A stretch of DNA of 64,000 bases from the NCBI RefSeq assembly GCF_024808665.1, contig NZ_JANUBZ010000011.1, positions 153,967 through 217,966 of the forward strand, written 5' to 3'. The position numbers and the translations under genes were made by a program. The notes under the pieces are model-generated. The model had not been told where the DNA came from. It made no database searches and was given only the letters and a program-made list of their open reading frames with translations. Source of the DNA: Mucilaginibacter empetricola (GTDB lineage Bacteria > Bacteroidota > Bacteroidia > Sphingobacteriales > Sphingobacteriaceae). Positions 18,375 to 26,769 of this stretch are shown piece by piece. How positions within the stretch are numbered: the stretch's first letter is position 1; every line of letters begins with the position of its first letter.

Positions 18375-19766
18375 ATGAATAAAAACCTGTACATTGTTTC
18401 AATTCTTTTTTTTGGGTTAACCCTGGCCTCGGGTATAGCGATTAATTTGCTTAGTTTACAGCTTGGGCTACTCCTTTTTAATATCGACTCTTATTCTTCA
18501 TGGTTTTTAGCGGCCAATATCACTGGTATTACGGGAGTACTATTATTTCTGAAATATTGTTATTACCAGAAGTATCGCCTTGTTTTTTTTAGCGGAATAG
18601 CTTCGATAGTAGCTACACTTAGCTACGTTGTTGTTACATACATTTTATTAAAATCAGGACAATTAAGAAGCTACTATATACCGACCCTCTATTTGCACTT
18701 TGGTATTGACACCATTTATGCGTTGAGCCTCATCTTTTCAAATGCACGCGAAAAACTATGGTTAAAACTGGCAGGAATTTATACGCTGATTATTTGCGCT
18801 ATTTTATTAACGATACTGACGTGGGGTATCTGGACAAAAGATTTTCATACACTCACCATTTTAAGTAAAATTTCCCAGTGGACCTCCTTGATTGGCTCCT
18901 TGCTTTACGTTATATATATCATGAATTTTGTTGCAGAAATAAGGGCGCTTAAGTATGAACAGACGAACAATCCCCGGCAGGATTTTTTGGCGCTGACATT
19001 GGGTTTTGCGGCCATAATCCCTTTTGTACTAACTATAGTATTGGGAGCATTGTCGTTCAATCAAAGTTCGCAGCTATTATATTGGCAAAAATACAATGCC
19101 GAACAGTCACAAGACTTGGTTAAGTTGGCCGGCGGAGCTAAAACGTTTGTTGATGGCAAAGGCGACAGTCTGCATTATCTTTTAATAAAGCCAGAGGATT
19201 ATAACCCACAAAATAAATACCCTATTGTAGTATGCCTACCTTATGGGGGTTATGAGTCGCCGGCTGCAGAGGCGTTGACAAGTGAACTCAGCAGAAAAAC
19301 CTATCCGGCATTTATCTTTGTTCCTTATTGCTTAAAAGGCACCGGCTGGGGAGGCGCTCAGGGATTTTTCCCGAGAGATAAGGTGGTTTATGAAACCATT
19401 GATGCGCTTACCGAACCGGCAATAGACGCAAAAAGACGTTATGTAACGGGACTATCGTTAGGAGCATATGGCACCTGGCAATTTATCTGTACCCGGCCCG
19501 ATCTATTTGCCGCCGCCATTCCGGTTAGTGGTGCGGGCGACCCTAAACTGGCTCCCCAAGCTATCCATGTGGCTGTATGGGCCTTTCATGGTGCAAAGGA
19601 TAAAAATGTATTGGTGGACGGCGATCGGGATATGATTACGGCCATGAAAAAAGCGGGAGGACATCCACTGTACACAGAATATCCCGACGAAGCACATAAC
19701 ATTTGGAACAAGGCTAATGACACGCCCGGTTTGTGGAACTGGTTGTTTGCACAGAAACAGGAGTAG
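18375..19766 (+). CDS. Membrane-anchored alpha/beta hydrolase (esterase/peptidase-like)
   Basis: The 463-residue protein fuses about seven membrane helices (residues 5-235) to an extracytoplasmic alpha/beta hydrolase domain. That domain has the oxyanion region VVCLPYGGYESP, the nucleophile elbow TGLSLGAYG with Ser at residue 361, the acid loop FHGAKDKN and the catalytic His in DEAHNIW. It resembles dienelactone-hydrolase, prolyl-oligopeptidase and feruloyl-esterase-like enzymes. The membrane half matches no family I know. It lies between the two direct repeats that carry the 41-codon ORF, which suggests it moved or was duplicated with them. Confidence 0.78.
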   Translation: MNKNLYIVSILFFGLTLASGIAINLLSLQLGLLLFNIDSYSSWFLAANITGITGVLLFLKYCYYQKYRLVFFSGIASIVATLSYVVVTYILLKSGQLRSYYIPTLYLHFGIDTIYALSLIFSNAREKLWLKLAGIYTLIICAILLTILTWGIWTKDFHTLTILSKISQWTSLIGSLLYVIYIMNFVAEIRALKYEQTNNPRQDFLALTLGFAAIIPFVLTIVLGALSFNQSSQLLYWQKYNAEQSQDLVKLAGGAKTFVDGKGDSLHYLLIKPEDYNPQNKYPIVVCLPYGGYESPAAEALTSELSRKTYPAFIFVPYCLKGTGWGGAQGFFPRDKVVYETIDALTEPAIDAKRRYVTGLSLGAYGTWQFICTRPDLFAAAIPVSGAGDPKLAPQAIHVAVWAFHGAKDKNVLVDGDRDMITAMKKAGGHPLYTEYPDEAHNIWNKANDTPGLWNWLFAQKQE

Positions 19767-19786
19767 GAATGGTCAACGTGGACACA

Positions 19787-20180
19787 CGTGCGCCAGCGGC
19801 AGACCGAACAAAAAGCTCATTGGCTTTATAATATTTAGCACTTCACTAAGAATAATTCAGAAAACACGTTATAACAAATAATTGGCAAGTAAAAAACAGA
19901 TCAAATATTTATAGTTAAAACATAAAAATGAAAAAACATTCATTTGAAGGATTCAAGTTGCCACGCTGGCTGGTGACAATAATCGCATTTATCTTATTTA
20001 CCCTTTTAGCCTTTTTGATGCTTTTTTCAGGCCTTCAACTTTACCACCGCTAAACTGGAAGGGTAATTATATTGTTAAATACCCAGTTGCTCGCTGTCTT
20101 GGCCCGTGTTGGTGTTGTCACCAACACGCAACATGTGGTTTATTGTGAATAAAAGCATGTCGGATTGTTGGAGACAACTC
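19787..20180 (+). repeat. Module copy 2 (leader, 41-codon ORF, hairpin tail), interrupted
   Basis: This is the second copy of the 17903-18288 module. The distance from ORF start to the first hairpin is 177 bp in both copies. The first hairpin is at 20105-20114 with 20119-20128. The second hairpin (TGGAGACAACTC...) is broken at 20180 by the insertion at 20181-20377 and resumes at 20378-20410. Confidence 0.8.
19928..20053 (+). CDS. 41-residue single-helix membrane peptide, copy 2
   Basis: The encoded peptide is identical to copy 1 at 18036-18161. The two differences (GGT to GGC, TAT to TAC) are both silent. Start context, ORF length and the downstream hairpin are also kept. Because the whole recent duplicate is highly similar, silent changes alone do not prove selection. 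Expression is unknown, and the role could be a small membrane regulator or toxin-like peptide. Confidence 0.5.
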   Translation: MKKHSFEGFKLPRWLVTIIAFILFTLLAFLMLFSGLQLYHR

Positions 20181-20410
20181 TACAAGTGTTCGGAAGATGA
20201 TTTTTATCGCCAATATCGAATATTGGGTGTCACCCTGAGGTACTCGAAGGGTGCGCGCGGGGCATACGCTAATGCATTATCGCCGATGCAAAACGTGAAG
20301 GCATGACGTAACAGGCCTTTGCCCACATACTTCGAGTGCCTCAGTATGACACCCTTTTTTTATCTTCCGAACACCTATGGAGACAACTCCAACAATGGCA
20401 TAGTGGGATA
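20105..20410. repeat. Two-hairpin repeat unit split by an insertion
   Basis: This is the repeat unit tail of module copy 2. Hairpin one is CGTGTTGGTG/CACCAACACG, and hairpin two is TGTTGGAG/CTCCAACA in intact copies. Intact tandem copies occur at 21044-21126 and 21127-21222. In this unit the second hairpin is interrupted after TGGAGACAACTC, and the same 12 bases reappear on the far side of the insertion. Confidence 0.75.
20181..20377. mobile_element. MITE-like palindromic insertion (about 197 bp)
   Basis: Perfect 13-bp inverted ends GTGTTCGGAAGAT/ATCTTCCGAACAC (20186-20198 with 20362-20374) bound the insert. An inner inverted repeat (20225-20248 with 20331-20354, only three mismatches) makes most of it self-complementary. 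The flanks carry an apparent 12-bp duplication TGGAGACAACTC (20169-20180 and 20378-20389). It encodes no transposase, so mobilisation would need enzymes from elsewhere. A long duplication is unusual for MITEs, so a REP-like origin is also possible. Confidence 0.65.
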
Positions 20411-20498
20411 CTTTTACGCTTAGGATTGAGATAAAAACAATCACATTTTCATTCCAGTCATACCCTGTGCCGGAATTGCAGGCCGTTGTTTCGATATG

Positions 20499-20996
20499 CT
20501 ATCGTTTAAAGTGAGCGAGTGTGTTTTCAATTAAGGGTTCTATTTCAAAAAAATTGTTGGAGAGGCATATAATTTCGTTTCCTGGTTGTTCTAAATCGGT
20601 TTTTATCCATCCCTGCATTAGTGTTAAGGGGCCGAAATTTGTACTTACGTTCGGCCATTTGTGCTCAAGATCTTTAAATTGATGTCTAAAATTGTCCGCA
20701 AATTTTCTACTTTCTATCGAATAACCTTTTAAATTTCTTAGTTTAAAAGCATGTATATTGTATAATAGCTTTTGCTCCTGCCATGCTAACTCATTTGTCC
20801 AAATCGAAAAGAAAATCCTTGTTTGAGCAGTTATTGGGTCTTGACCAGTAGTTGCCCACGATTTCTTATATAATTTCAAACAAACAGAATCTCCATATAA
20901 TACCACTGCAACTTCCAGTTGCTTACTGGCCAGAAATGTTTTGTCAAGTTGGTCGGCTGCATTTTGGAATTGTTCAAGGTAATAAGTTGTATCCAT
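20499..20996 (-). CDS. Hypothetical protein, 165 residues
   Basis: I recognise no family. The protein is soluble and mixed alpha/beta, with conspicuous Trp and Lys residues (YKKSWATTG, WTNELAWQEQKLLYNIHAFKLR). There is no signal peptide. It is flanked on both sides by copies of the two-hairpin repeat, so it may have arrived with the repeat nest or simply sit between insertions. Codon use looks genuine. A second hypothetical gene of similar size lies on the same strand beyond the tandem repeats. Confidence 0.55.
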   Translation of the reverse strand: MDTTYYLEQFQNAADQLDKTFLASKQLEVAVVLYGDSVCLKLYKKSWATTGQDPITAQTRIFFSIWTNELAWQEQKLLYNIHAFKLRNLKGYSIESRKFADNFRHQFKDLEHKWPNVSTNFGPLTLMQGWIKTDLEQPGNEIICLSNNFFEIEPLIENTLAHFKR

Positions 20997-21043
20997 ACCT
21001 ATAAAATTAAATGATTACAAGGTTTCTGGCAAAGAGAATGATT

Positions 21044-21222
21044 TTCGCCCGTGTTGATGTTGTCACCAACACGTAACGTATGGCTTATTGTGAGTAAAAG
21101 CATATCGGATTGTTGGAGACAACTCCTTCGCCCGTGTTGGTGTTGTCACCAACACGTAACGTACGGTTTATTGTGAGTAAAAGCATGTCGGATTGTTGGA
21201 GACAACTCCAACAATGGCATAG
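21044..21222. repeat. Tandem two-hairpin repeats, 83-bp period
   Basis: Two adjacent units (21044-21126 and 21127-21222) each start TTCGCCCGTGTTG. The first hairpin ends in CACCAACACG and the second is TGTTGGAG/CTCCAACA around 21112-21126 and 21195-21213. Unit one carries a single G to A change in the first hairpin (GTGTTGATG). The other copies are the tails of the modules at 18.2 and 20.1 kb. Confidence 0.85.
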
Positions 21223-21324
21223 ACAAAGGTTTGATGTATGCATTTGAAAACAAATTAGTGAACTGAATATTTCCTTCCGATGTGCGCATGCTTGAGAAAA
21301 TACTATTAACATCGCATTGGTTTA

Positions 21325-21852
21325 TCATATTTTAAGTTCATGCCAATATACGCCACTTACTGGCTGTAGTACAACTTCAGAGGATGGTTCAATGATAATT
21401 TCAAATGAAATACATTCTTCGATTTCGGAATCAAAATATTGTAGACTGCTATTGGGATCGAACAATTGCCGTACAGTAAGCTTATACCATCCGTTTTTAA
21501 GCTTTATTTTTAGATCAGCATTATGAGCAGCAGGAATAGATACGTCAGAAAATTGAGCTGCCATTGTCAAATCACCATAATTGGTTAAAAACAGCTCTCC
21601 CGTAGTTACATTGATAAATTGGTCAAATTGCCGGAAAGCGGGTGTACTGAATGGCTGTTCCTGAAATGACACAAGCCAATTTCCCCCGCCGTCATTGCTG
21701 GTTTTCCAAACAACGATATTTCCCGCATTCATTTGATCTGTAAAATGCGTCATCAGCTGACCAAATTGCCAATCTACATCTACAAAGCTTTGATAATTGG
21801 AACTGTTTACAAGCGCGATAAATCCATCATCATCAATAATTTTTAATTTCAT
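21325..21852 (-). CDS. Hypothetical protein, 175 residues
   Basis: I do not recognise this protein. It appears to be a soluble beta-rich domain: alternating hydrophobic strands (FIALVNSSNY, NIVVWKTSNDGG, NWLVSFQEQPF, ADLKIKLKNGWYKLTV) and several Asp/Asn turns suggest an immunity- or barrel-like fold. No signal peptide or catalytic motif is seen. It starts 20 bp from an A-rich stretch and ends near the tandem repeats. Bacteroidetes genomes carry many stand-alone immunity-like genes of this size, but the assignment to that class is only a guess. Confidence 0.5.
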   Translation of the reverse strand: MKLKIIDDDGFIALVNSSNYQSFVDVDWQFGQLMTHFTDQMNAGNIVVWKTSNDGGGNWLVSFQEQPFSTPAFRQFDQFINVTTGELFLTNYGDLTMAAQFSDVSIPAAHNADLKIKLKNGWYKLTVRQLFDPNSSLQYFDSEIEECISFEIIIEPSSEVVLQPVSGVYWHELKI

Positions 21853-22057
21853 AAAGCAAAAGCGTTTGCTAAATTTAGAAATAAGTTTTTAATATACTCC
21901 TGAAACAGAAATCATCAAAAAAATCCAAATTTTGTGTCTTTTTGTTTCATATATGGTGCAACTTATTGATTTACAACAAGCACTGTTTCCTGTGTAGTCG
22001 GCTGTTTCTTCTTGTGTCATGTGTTCCTGAAACAATACAAAGATTCTTAGAAACAAA

Positions 22058-22085
22058 AAATCCCTTCCGGGTGTGGAAAGGATTT
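22058..22085 (-). terminator. Terminator of tRNA-Gly
   Basis: On the minus strand an 11-bp stem (22075-22085 with 22058-22068, one G-U pair) follows the tRNA 3' end after two bases and ends in a T run. It forms a normal factor-independent terminator. Confidence 0.8.
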
Positions 22086-22087
22086 GG

Positions 22088-22160
<73 letters not shown>

Positions 22161-22187
22161 GTTGGTATAGGTACTCATTTTAACACA

Positions 22188-22220
22188 AAATCCCGATCCG
22201 CCTTTGGCGGATCGGGATTT
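22188..22220. terminator. 15-bp perfect hairpin near tRNA-Gly
   Basis: Arms AAATCCCGATCCGCC and its complement (22188-22202 with 22206-22220) enclose a TTT loop. It lies between the tRNA promoter side and the stop of the 22366 gene, so it probably terminates that gene on the minus strand. It could also be an interspersed palindrome. Confidence 0.65.
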
Positions 22221-22365
22221 GTACGCGAGGATACACAGATATCTGGACACTTTATCGAGGATTTGAAACTTTTAGTAGGTCTAATAGATTGAGAACTCGA
22301 TTTTTTTTAGGGCAAGAGCAAATTTTACAAACGTTTTTAATAGTGCGTAATTAAAGGTTAAGTTG

Positions 22366-23835
22366 CTACCAAATGATAGTTCCATCAGGCATTATATTCT
22401 CAGTTTCGCGTCTGTTTTTAACTTGCGCAATCGAAATATTTTCCCAATCACCATTAGGTGTAAGAGAATAGTCGGCGTCTGTGATTTCAAATTCAATTAT
22501 TTTTATTAATTTCAATTGACTGTCAGCAACATCAGGGTTTACAGCAAGGTTTCTGGTAATGTAATTATTGCCTACACTTGGATAAACTATGCAATCATAA
22601 TTGTAATTGGCGCCGACATCTTTCGGGCTCAAAATATATTCAGACAATAGCGCGGAAAGAGCATATTGCTTATCGTTGGATACTAGTTTTGAATATTCTC
22701 TTGAAAGTAGTTTGAAATATTTATTCATATACCTCACAAGAGCTGGATCATAAATATTGCTTAGTTGTTGAGTTGCATTGTAGCCCGCTGCGGTTTGTTC
22801 ATTAACCTCAATCGCTCTATCGTGATGAGTAATCGGATAATGGGTGAATGTTCGCTTGTTTTTTGGTGTCCAAACCCCAATTGTGACTAGCTTATTTAAA
22901 GGAGGGTGAATTTCCTTTAGTGCAGTATCCACGCTCTCCGTCAGATACAAAAGCGTTGTGTTACTTGTGCTGGCTCGGTTGTACTTTCCTATGTTTTTTA
23001 CTATTTCTAAGCTCGGATAGGTCAAATACTTAATGGCAGTTATTGTCTCGTTTCTCTTACTTACACTTTCATTGATAACTACCCTATATAAATTACGGAC
23101 AACGGTAAGCTGACTGCTCATCAACACGTGCGAATTAAAAGCATATTGTATATATTTTTTAAAATCGCTTAAATCTTTGATCGTAAAAGACTCGTAATCC
23201 AATAGTAATAGTTCTGTATTTAATTCATCATAAAATTCCTCTAACTCTTCAAATATTTTTCTTTCTTCCTCGCTAATTGCCTGTAGTGCGCACAATTTAA
23301 AGACAATAATTTGTTCAGTTGTTCCCTCTGAGTTCTCAGTGTACATTTTATGGACAGGGATATTCGGTAGATTTTTAAATTTAGATAACCGCTCTGCTCC
23401 ACTTTCTTTGAATTTTTTTGCCGGTGCATTCCAATGATCTATTTCCTTTTGCAAATTTTCGGTCCAATCTTTAATTTTTTGTCTAGTAACCTTTTGCCCA
23501 ACTAAATTAGTTTGCTTTACCCTTTTATCGAAGATTTTCGCAAAATCTATTGTTGCAATATCCAATAAGCCAAACAGAAATTCTACAGAAGGCCCATTAT
23601 TTTGATACCCGATCGAAAAATTAGATTCTGTCCTCGCATTAAAAACAATGCCATTGGACATGTTGCGGTATTGCATATTTACTCTTACACTGAATTGAAA
23701 GCAGTTCGTCAAAATGTCTGTTTTTGAAAAACCTAACTCATAAAAAATATCCTGGTTGTTTTTTCCTATAAATTTTTTAGCAGGCTCATGGTGCCATTCT
23801 ATAATTTTTATTGGGAATTTAGTCTCGACTTTCAT
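22366..23835 (-). CDS. RES-like domain protein (candidate toxin or NAD-degrading effector)
   Basis: This 489-residue protein has an N-terminal region I cannot place (to about residue 270), then sequence resembling RES domains. NRAS with Arg at residue 287 is followed by LLYLTESVDTALKEIHP, and a later LSEYILSP and YDCIVYPS occur near residue 400-418. RES toxins such as MbcT split NAD+, and those motifs form their active site. The usual catalytic residues cannot be confirmed by eye, and the long N-terminal extension is atypical of short RES toxins. It is the second gene of an AT-rich two-gene unit, 58 bp after the SEC-C/HNH-like gene. No short antitoxin-like partner is present. Confidence 0.6.
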   Translation of the reverse strand: MKVETKFPIKIIEWHHEPAKKFIGKNNQDIFYELGFSKTDILTNCFQFSVRVNMQYRNMSNGIVFNARTESNFSIGYQNNGPSVEFLFGLLDIATIDFAKIFDKRVKQTNLVGQKVTRQKIKDWTENLQKEIDHWNAPAKKFKESGAERLSKFKNLPNIPVHKMYTENSEGTTEQIIVFKLCALQAISEEERKIFEELEEFYDELNTELLLLDYESFTIKDLSDFKKYIQYAFNSHVLMSSQLTVVRNLYRVVINESVSKRNETITAIKYLTYPSLEIVKNIGKYNRASTSNTTLLYLTESVDTALKEIHPPLNKLVTIGVWTPKNKRTFTHYPITHHDRAIEVNEQTAAGYNATQQLSNIYDPALVRYMNKYFKLLSREYSKLVSNDKQYALSALLSEYILSPKDVGANYNYDCIVYPSVGNNYITRNLAVNPDVADSQLKLIKIIEFEITDADYSLTPNGDWENISIAQVKNRRETENIMPDGTIIW

Positions 23836-23893
23836 ATTTTAATATACAGGTTAAAGACAAATATCTGTCCGATGGTCTCCGGAGCGCCCCTGC

Positions 23894-24823
23894 TCAGGTT
23901 TGGCTGAATATAAAATCGTTCCACTCATCTTTTGTACGGGTTACGTCGGCTTGATGGTTTAAAAATACACCTTGATTATATTGAGTATCCTGCCATGATA
24001 TCTCCATCGTCTTCCGTACATCGCCCTTTTTGATTTCTACTGCTCGGGGACGATAGATCATTCCGGGCTTGATATTGTTAGGCGTATCCAGCACCAGGTA
24101 AAAGATAAGGCCAGCTAATACCATTTTGGCATATAGAACGCTATCATCCTGAACCAAAAAATTAAAGTGCAGATAATTATGGTATAATATAGTTTGGTCA
24201 TTAGCGGCATCTACATACATACCCCAACCGTCGGGAAATGGTGCATCCGTGAAAAGTATGTTGGTATAAATTTCTTTCATTTTACATTCAACCTTTTTGT
24301 TCCCGATTCCAATTTGCTTAGAAACAATAAACGCGCAAACGGTTTTTAACATCCACTTTTCCAAATCCTCACCACAAAACAGAGACAAATCGTTTATGGG
24401 AGTTTCCAGTTCAAACCCTTGGTTGTATTCCACAATTGTCCGATGAAACCTTCCCATTTCAGAATCGAACGGTGACAAGAGTGCGTTGTGATGGGTACAT
24501 AAAATATTGGAGGCTAATGTAGCTTTTGGCATCGTTTGCATATTTCCAAAGCCTTGCCAATGCAGCCCTTTTATGTTGACACTATTGGTGTTTCCCAAAT
24601 TGTTTAATAGGTATTCAGATATATAATGCTCCTTAGATATTTTATCTGAGCAATCATTCAAATTATTCGCATAGCATTTCTGGTGAGCGTAGTTTGTTTG
24701 CAATGTTTTTCCAGTCAATAATGTTGGCTTTTTATTCCACATTTTTCCATCCAAACAACAAAATTTAGCCTTTAAGCCACTTGCACAGGGACATGGATCA
24801 TAAGGGCTGGTTGGTATGGACAT
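23894..24823 (-). CDS. SEC-C zinc-motif protein with HNH-like signatures
   Basis: The 309-residue protein begins with a SEC-C motif, PCPCASGLKAKFCC (Cys 11, 13, 22, 23, spacing CxC-x8-CC), which binds zinc and often appears at the ends of nucleic-acid-associated or defence proteins. A second cluster has Cys50 and Cys58, then ISKEHYIS (Glu65-His66) and LCTHHNALLSPFD (Cys109 to Asn113). The C, EH, C and HN order recalls HNH/His-Me finger nucleases. The C-terminal half is unassigned. It is the first gene of a two-gene operon with the RES-like gene. A nuclease role is inferred. Confidence 0.6.
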   Translation of the reverse strand: MSIPTSPYDPCPCASGLKAKFCCLDGKMWNKKPTLLTGKTLQTNYAHQKCYANNLNDCSDKISKEHYISEYLLNNLGNTNSVNIKGLHWQGFGNMQTMPKATLASNILCTHHNALLSPFDSEMGRFHRTIVEYNQGFELETPINDLSLFCGEDLEKWMLKTVCAFIVSKQIGIGNKKVECKMKEIYTNILFTDAPFPDGWGMYVDAANDQTILYHNYLHFNFLVQDDSVLYAKMVLAGLIFYLVLDTPNNIKPGMIYRPRAVEIKKGDVRKTMEISWQDTQYNQGVFLNHQADVTRTKDEWNDFIFSQT

Positions 24824-25150
24824 ATAATTTTCAACTCAATATCCCTGCCAGTCAAGTATTTAACCAGATTTGTCGGGTTTGTTTTTAAATGGTGTCAGCC
24901 AATCACGCCAAAAGGTCACGGTGATACTTTTTTCTGTCACAACCAATTGTAGCATTTGCCACTTTATAAGCACTTATCATGCACTTAACGCGGGCGTGAA
25001 ATCGCCTGTCTGGCAAGCTAAAACAGCCCTTAAAAGCTGTTTTAAAGCCTTTTAAGGGTGTTGTTTGTGAGTGATAATGCCTTCGCTTCCTCTGAAAAAG
25101 GGATGCTTTACAAGCCTTGTTTTGAAGTCGCAAACAACTGGTTTTTAGGC
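24824..25150. other. Gap between the RES operon and the ICE genes
   Basis: No convincing gene lies here. A stem (25027-25036 with 25049-25058, CCCTTAAAAG/CTTTTAAGGG) lies 93 bp beyond the stop of the gene ending at 25151 on the minus strand and may terminate it. An overlapping alternative stem pairs AAACAGC with GCTGTTT (25021-25042). The left end of the conjugative element may fall in this gap, but I found no direct repeat marking it. Confidence 0.45.
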
Positions 25151-25696
25151 TTATAAATCGACCACCATTCCGTCTTGGCAGTCTGCTGCTTCGGTTTCGG
25201 CTTCCTCACGGTTATCAAATACACGATTGTTGCCGTCTTCGTCTGTAACAATTGCAGCATATTGCGGGCCACCGTGTAACTCCAGTACGATATGGCTGTA
25301 GTTCCTGTTATTAATGGGCAGTACAGGCAAATAAAACAAGTCAATTGCCAGTTTGAATTTGGGTGAGTGCGCTTTGTTAATACTGTATTGCTCCAAACAA
25401 TGATTGCTGAATATGGCTAAGTAACCGTCAAATAACTGGTCGGTAAATAGGTTGCCGCTTTTCGTCAAATTTTTGCCGTACTTTTTAATAGCACCGTTCA
25501 CCCGTTCGGCAAGCTGTAACCATTGTCCATAACTCAAAAAAGGATTTGTCCAGTTTGCTAATAGTTGTTCTTTGTCGTTGGCTACTTTATCGGCAATGGC
25601 TTGGGTATATTCCAAAAATGCGGGAATTTCAGTTCTAAATAAGTCGAACATGATTTTTGCCTTATCAACGTTCATTAACTGATCTATTGTTTTCAT
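25151..25696 (-). CDS. ICE-associated hypothetical protein next to DUF932
   Basis: I chose the ATG at 25696 (MKTIDQLMNVDKAKIMFDLF), which gives 181 residues; the open frame back to 25750 looks like leader. The middle is alpha-helical, and the C-terminal part IVTDEDGNNRVFDNREEAETEAA ends in an acidic, Asp/Glu-rich stretch. Proteins like this commonly accompany DUF932 on Bacteroidetes plasmids and conjugative elements; the function is unknown. It lies 61 bp downstream of the DUF932 gene on the same strand and is probably co-transcribed with it. Confidence 0.7.
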   Translation of the reverse strand: MKTIDQLMNVDKAKIMFDLFRTEIPAFLEYTQAIADKVANDKEQLLANWTNPFLSYGQWLQLAERVNGAIKKYGKNLTKSGNLFTDQLFDGYLAIFSNHCLEQYSINKAHSPKFKLAIDLFYLPVLPINNRNYSHIVLELHGGPQYAAIVTDEDGNNRVFDNREEAETEAADCQDGMVVDL

Positions 25697-25757
25697 AATA
25701 TTTACGTTTTTAAATAATGGATAAAATAACAGGGGGGCTATTCGCCCCATGCATTGC

Positions 25758-26765
25758 TTAGTTGAGTATTAAGGCACTATTGCCATGTTCCGCAAAGTCG
25801 GCGCAAAGATTAAAAGCGGTTTGGTTACGCTGTAATCCTGTACCTGCCATAAGGGACTTAAATTTTGCCTCGTCGTCCTTATAGCTGCGCACATTTTGGT
25901 AATAACCTGTGATGGAATTGTAAAAGCCGAATAACGTGCCTTTGGTGGTGGCTTCCTGCTGTGTCGGGCTGGTGAGCGAATAGTCAAGCACTGAACTAAC
26001 AGTGTTATTAAACTGGCTGCTTAATTCGCTTTCCTTTCCTGTTTTCAGTAACGCAAAGGTTTCTTTGTTTGGCACCATTGCTATCTGTATGAGGCGTTTT
26101 AATTCAGGGTCGGTAATGCGCACCCTTGCCCATTTATTAAATATGGCTTCCAATTCGGTAGATAGCTGGTTAGTTAAGCCTAACATTTTGTGCGCCGATT
26201 TGAGTTTTTCGGCAGCGCTGGCGGTATGGCGTATTTTTATGGCATTGCTGCAATTGTTGAGGGCAGCGTTTAAAGTATTGCGGCAAATGATGCGCACAGG
26301 TGTAAAGGCTATCGTAATACTGCCTGTACCGTCATGGCTTGAAGTCAAAAATAAATATTGCTCAATATAATCCGATTTGCCGACACGGATATGTTCGGGC
26401 AACTTAGCGGTTATATATGTGACTTGTCCATAAGCAATTGAACCGGCTGTTTCATAGTGCAGACCGCCGTAATTTTCTACGATGCTGTCAAAAAAGGCGA
26501 ATTGGTCAATGTTTTGTACTACTTCGTAATCGCTGCCTATTTTGTCCCCTAAAATGGCTTCGGTATCAGTTCTAAATGTAAAGTAACTGTTATCCGATAT
26601 AATATTCTTGCCACTTGGCAGGGGGTGTATATTGGGGCGTTTTAGCACTTCAAAGTCTAAACCCGCTTCCTGTATGGCTTCTGCGCTACTGGTGCATTTG
26701 GTAATGGTCTTGCCTAATACCTGCCATATTTTCGGTTTGATGATTTGATTATTTATCGTTTCCAT
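25758..26765 (-). CDS. DUF932-family phage/plasmid-like protein
   Basis: The 335-residue protein has the features of DUF932: the early segment NSYFTFRTDTEAILGDKIGSDY, then QNIDQFAFFDSIVENYG around residues 86-102, SIAYGQVTYITAKLP, and VRIICRNTLNAALNN near residue 158-172. Members occur on phages, plasmids and conjugative elements, and their biochemical role is unknown. The C-terminal half is helical. It is flanked by short companion genes on the same strand, which form the left module of the element. Confidence 0.82.
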   Translation of the reverse strand: METINNQIIKPKIWQVLGKTITKCTSSAEAIQEAGLDFEVLKRPNIHPLPSGKNIISDNSYFTFRTDTEAILGDKIGSDYEVVQNIDQFAFFDSIVENYGGLHYETAGSIAYGQVTYITAKLPEHIRVGKSDYIEQYLFLTSSHDGTGSITIAFTPVRIICRNTLNAALNNCSNAIKIRHTASAAEKLKSAHKMLGLTNQLSTELEAIFNKWARVRITDPELKRLIQIAMVPNKETFALLKTGKESELSSQFNNTVSSVLDYSLTSPTQQEATTKGTLFGFYNSITGYYQNVRSYKDDEAKFKSLMAGTGLQRNQTAFNLCADFAEHGNSALILN

Positions 26766-26769
26766 GATG

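Noticed and set aside
20106..20306. 66-codon ORF through the repeat and MITE
   Set aside because: It runs across the insertion boundary, so it exists only because of the repeat sequence.
18210..21222. Integron attC-like array
   Set aside because: The hairpins and interspersed genes resemble a cassette array, but the inner arms lack the GTTRRRY core-site pattern and the genes lie in both orientations; no integrase is present.
20100..21222. CRISPR array
   Set aside because: Only a few repeats of about 83 bp with no spacers of uniform length and no cas genes.
24903..25133. 76-codon minus-strand ORF beside the element's left genes
   Set aside because: It spans the hairpin at 25021-25058 and is rich in Lys and Arg without a domain; it is probably a chance frame.
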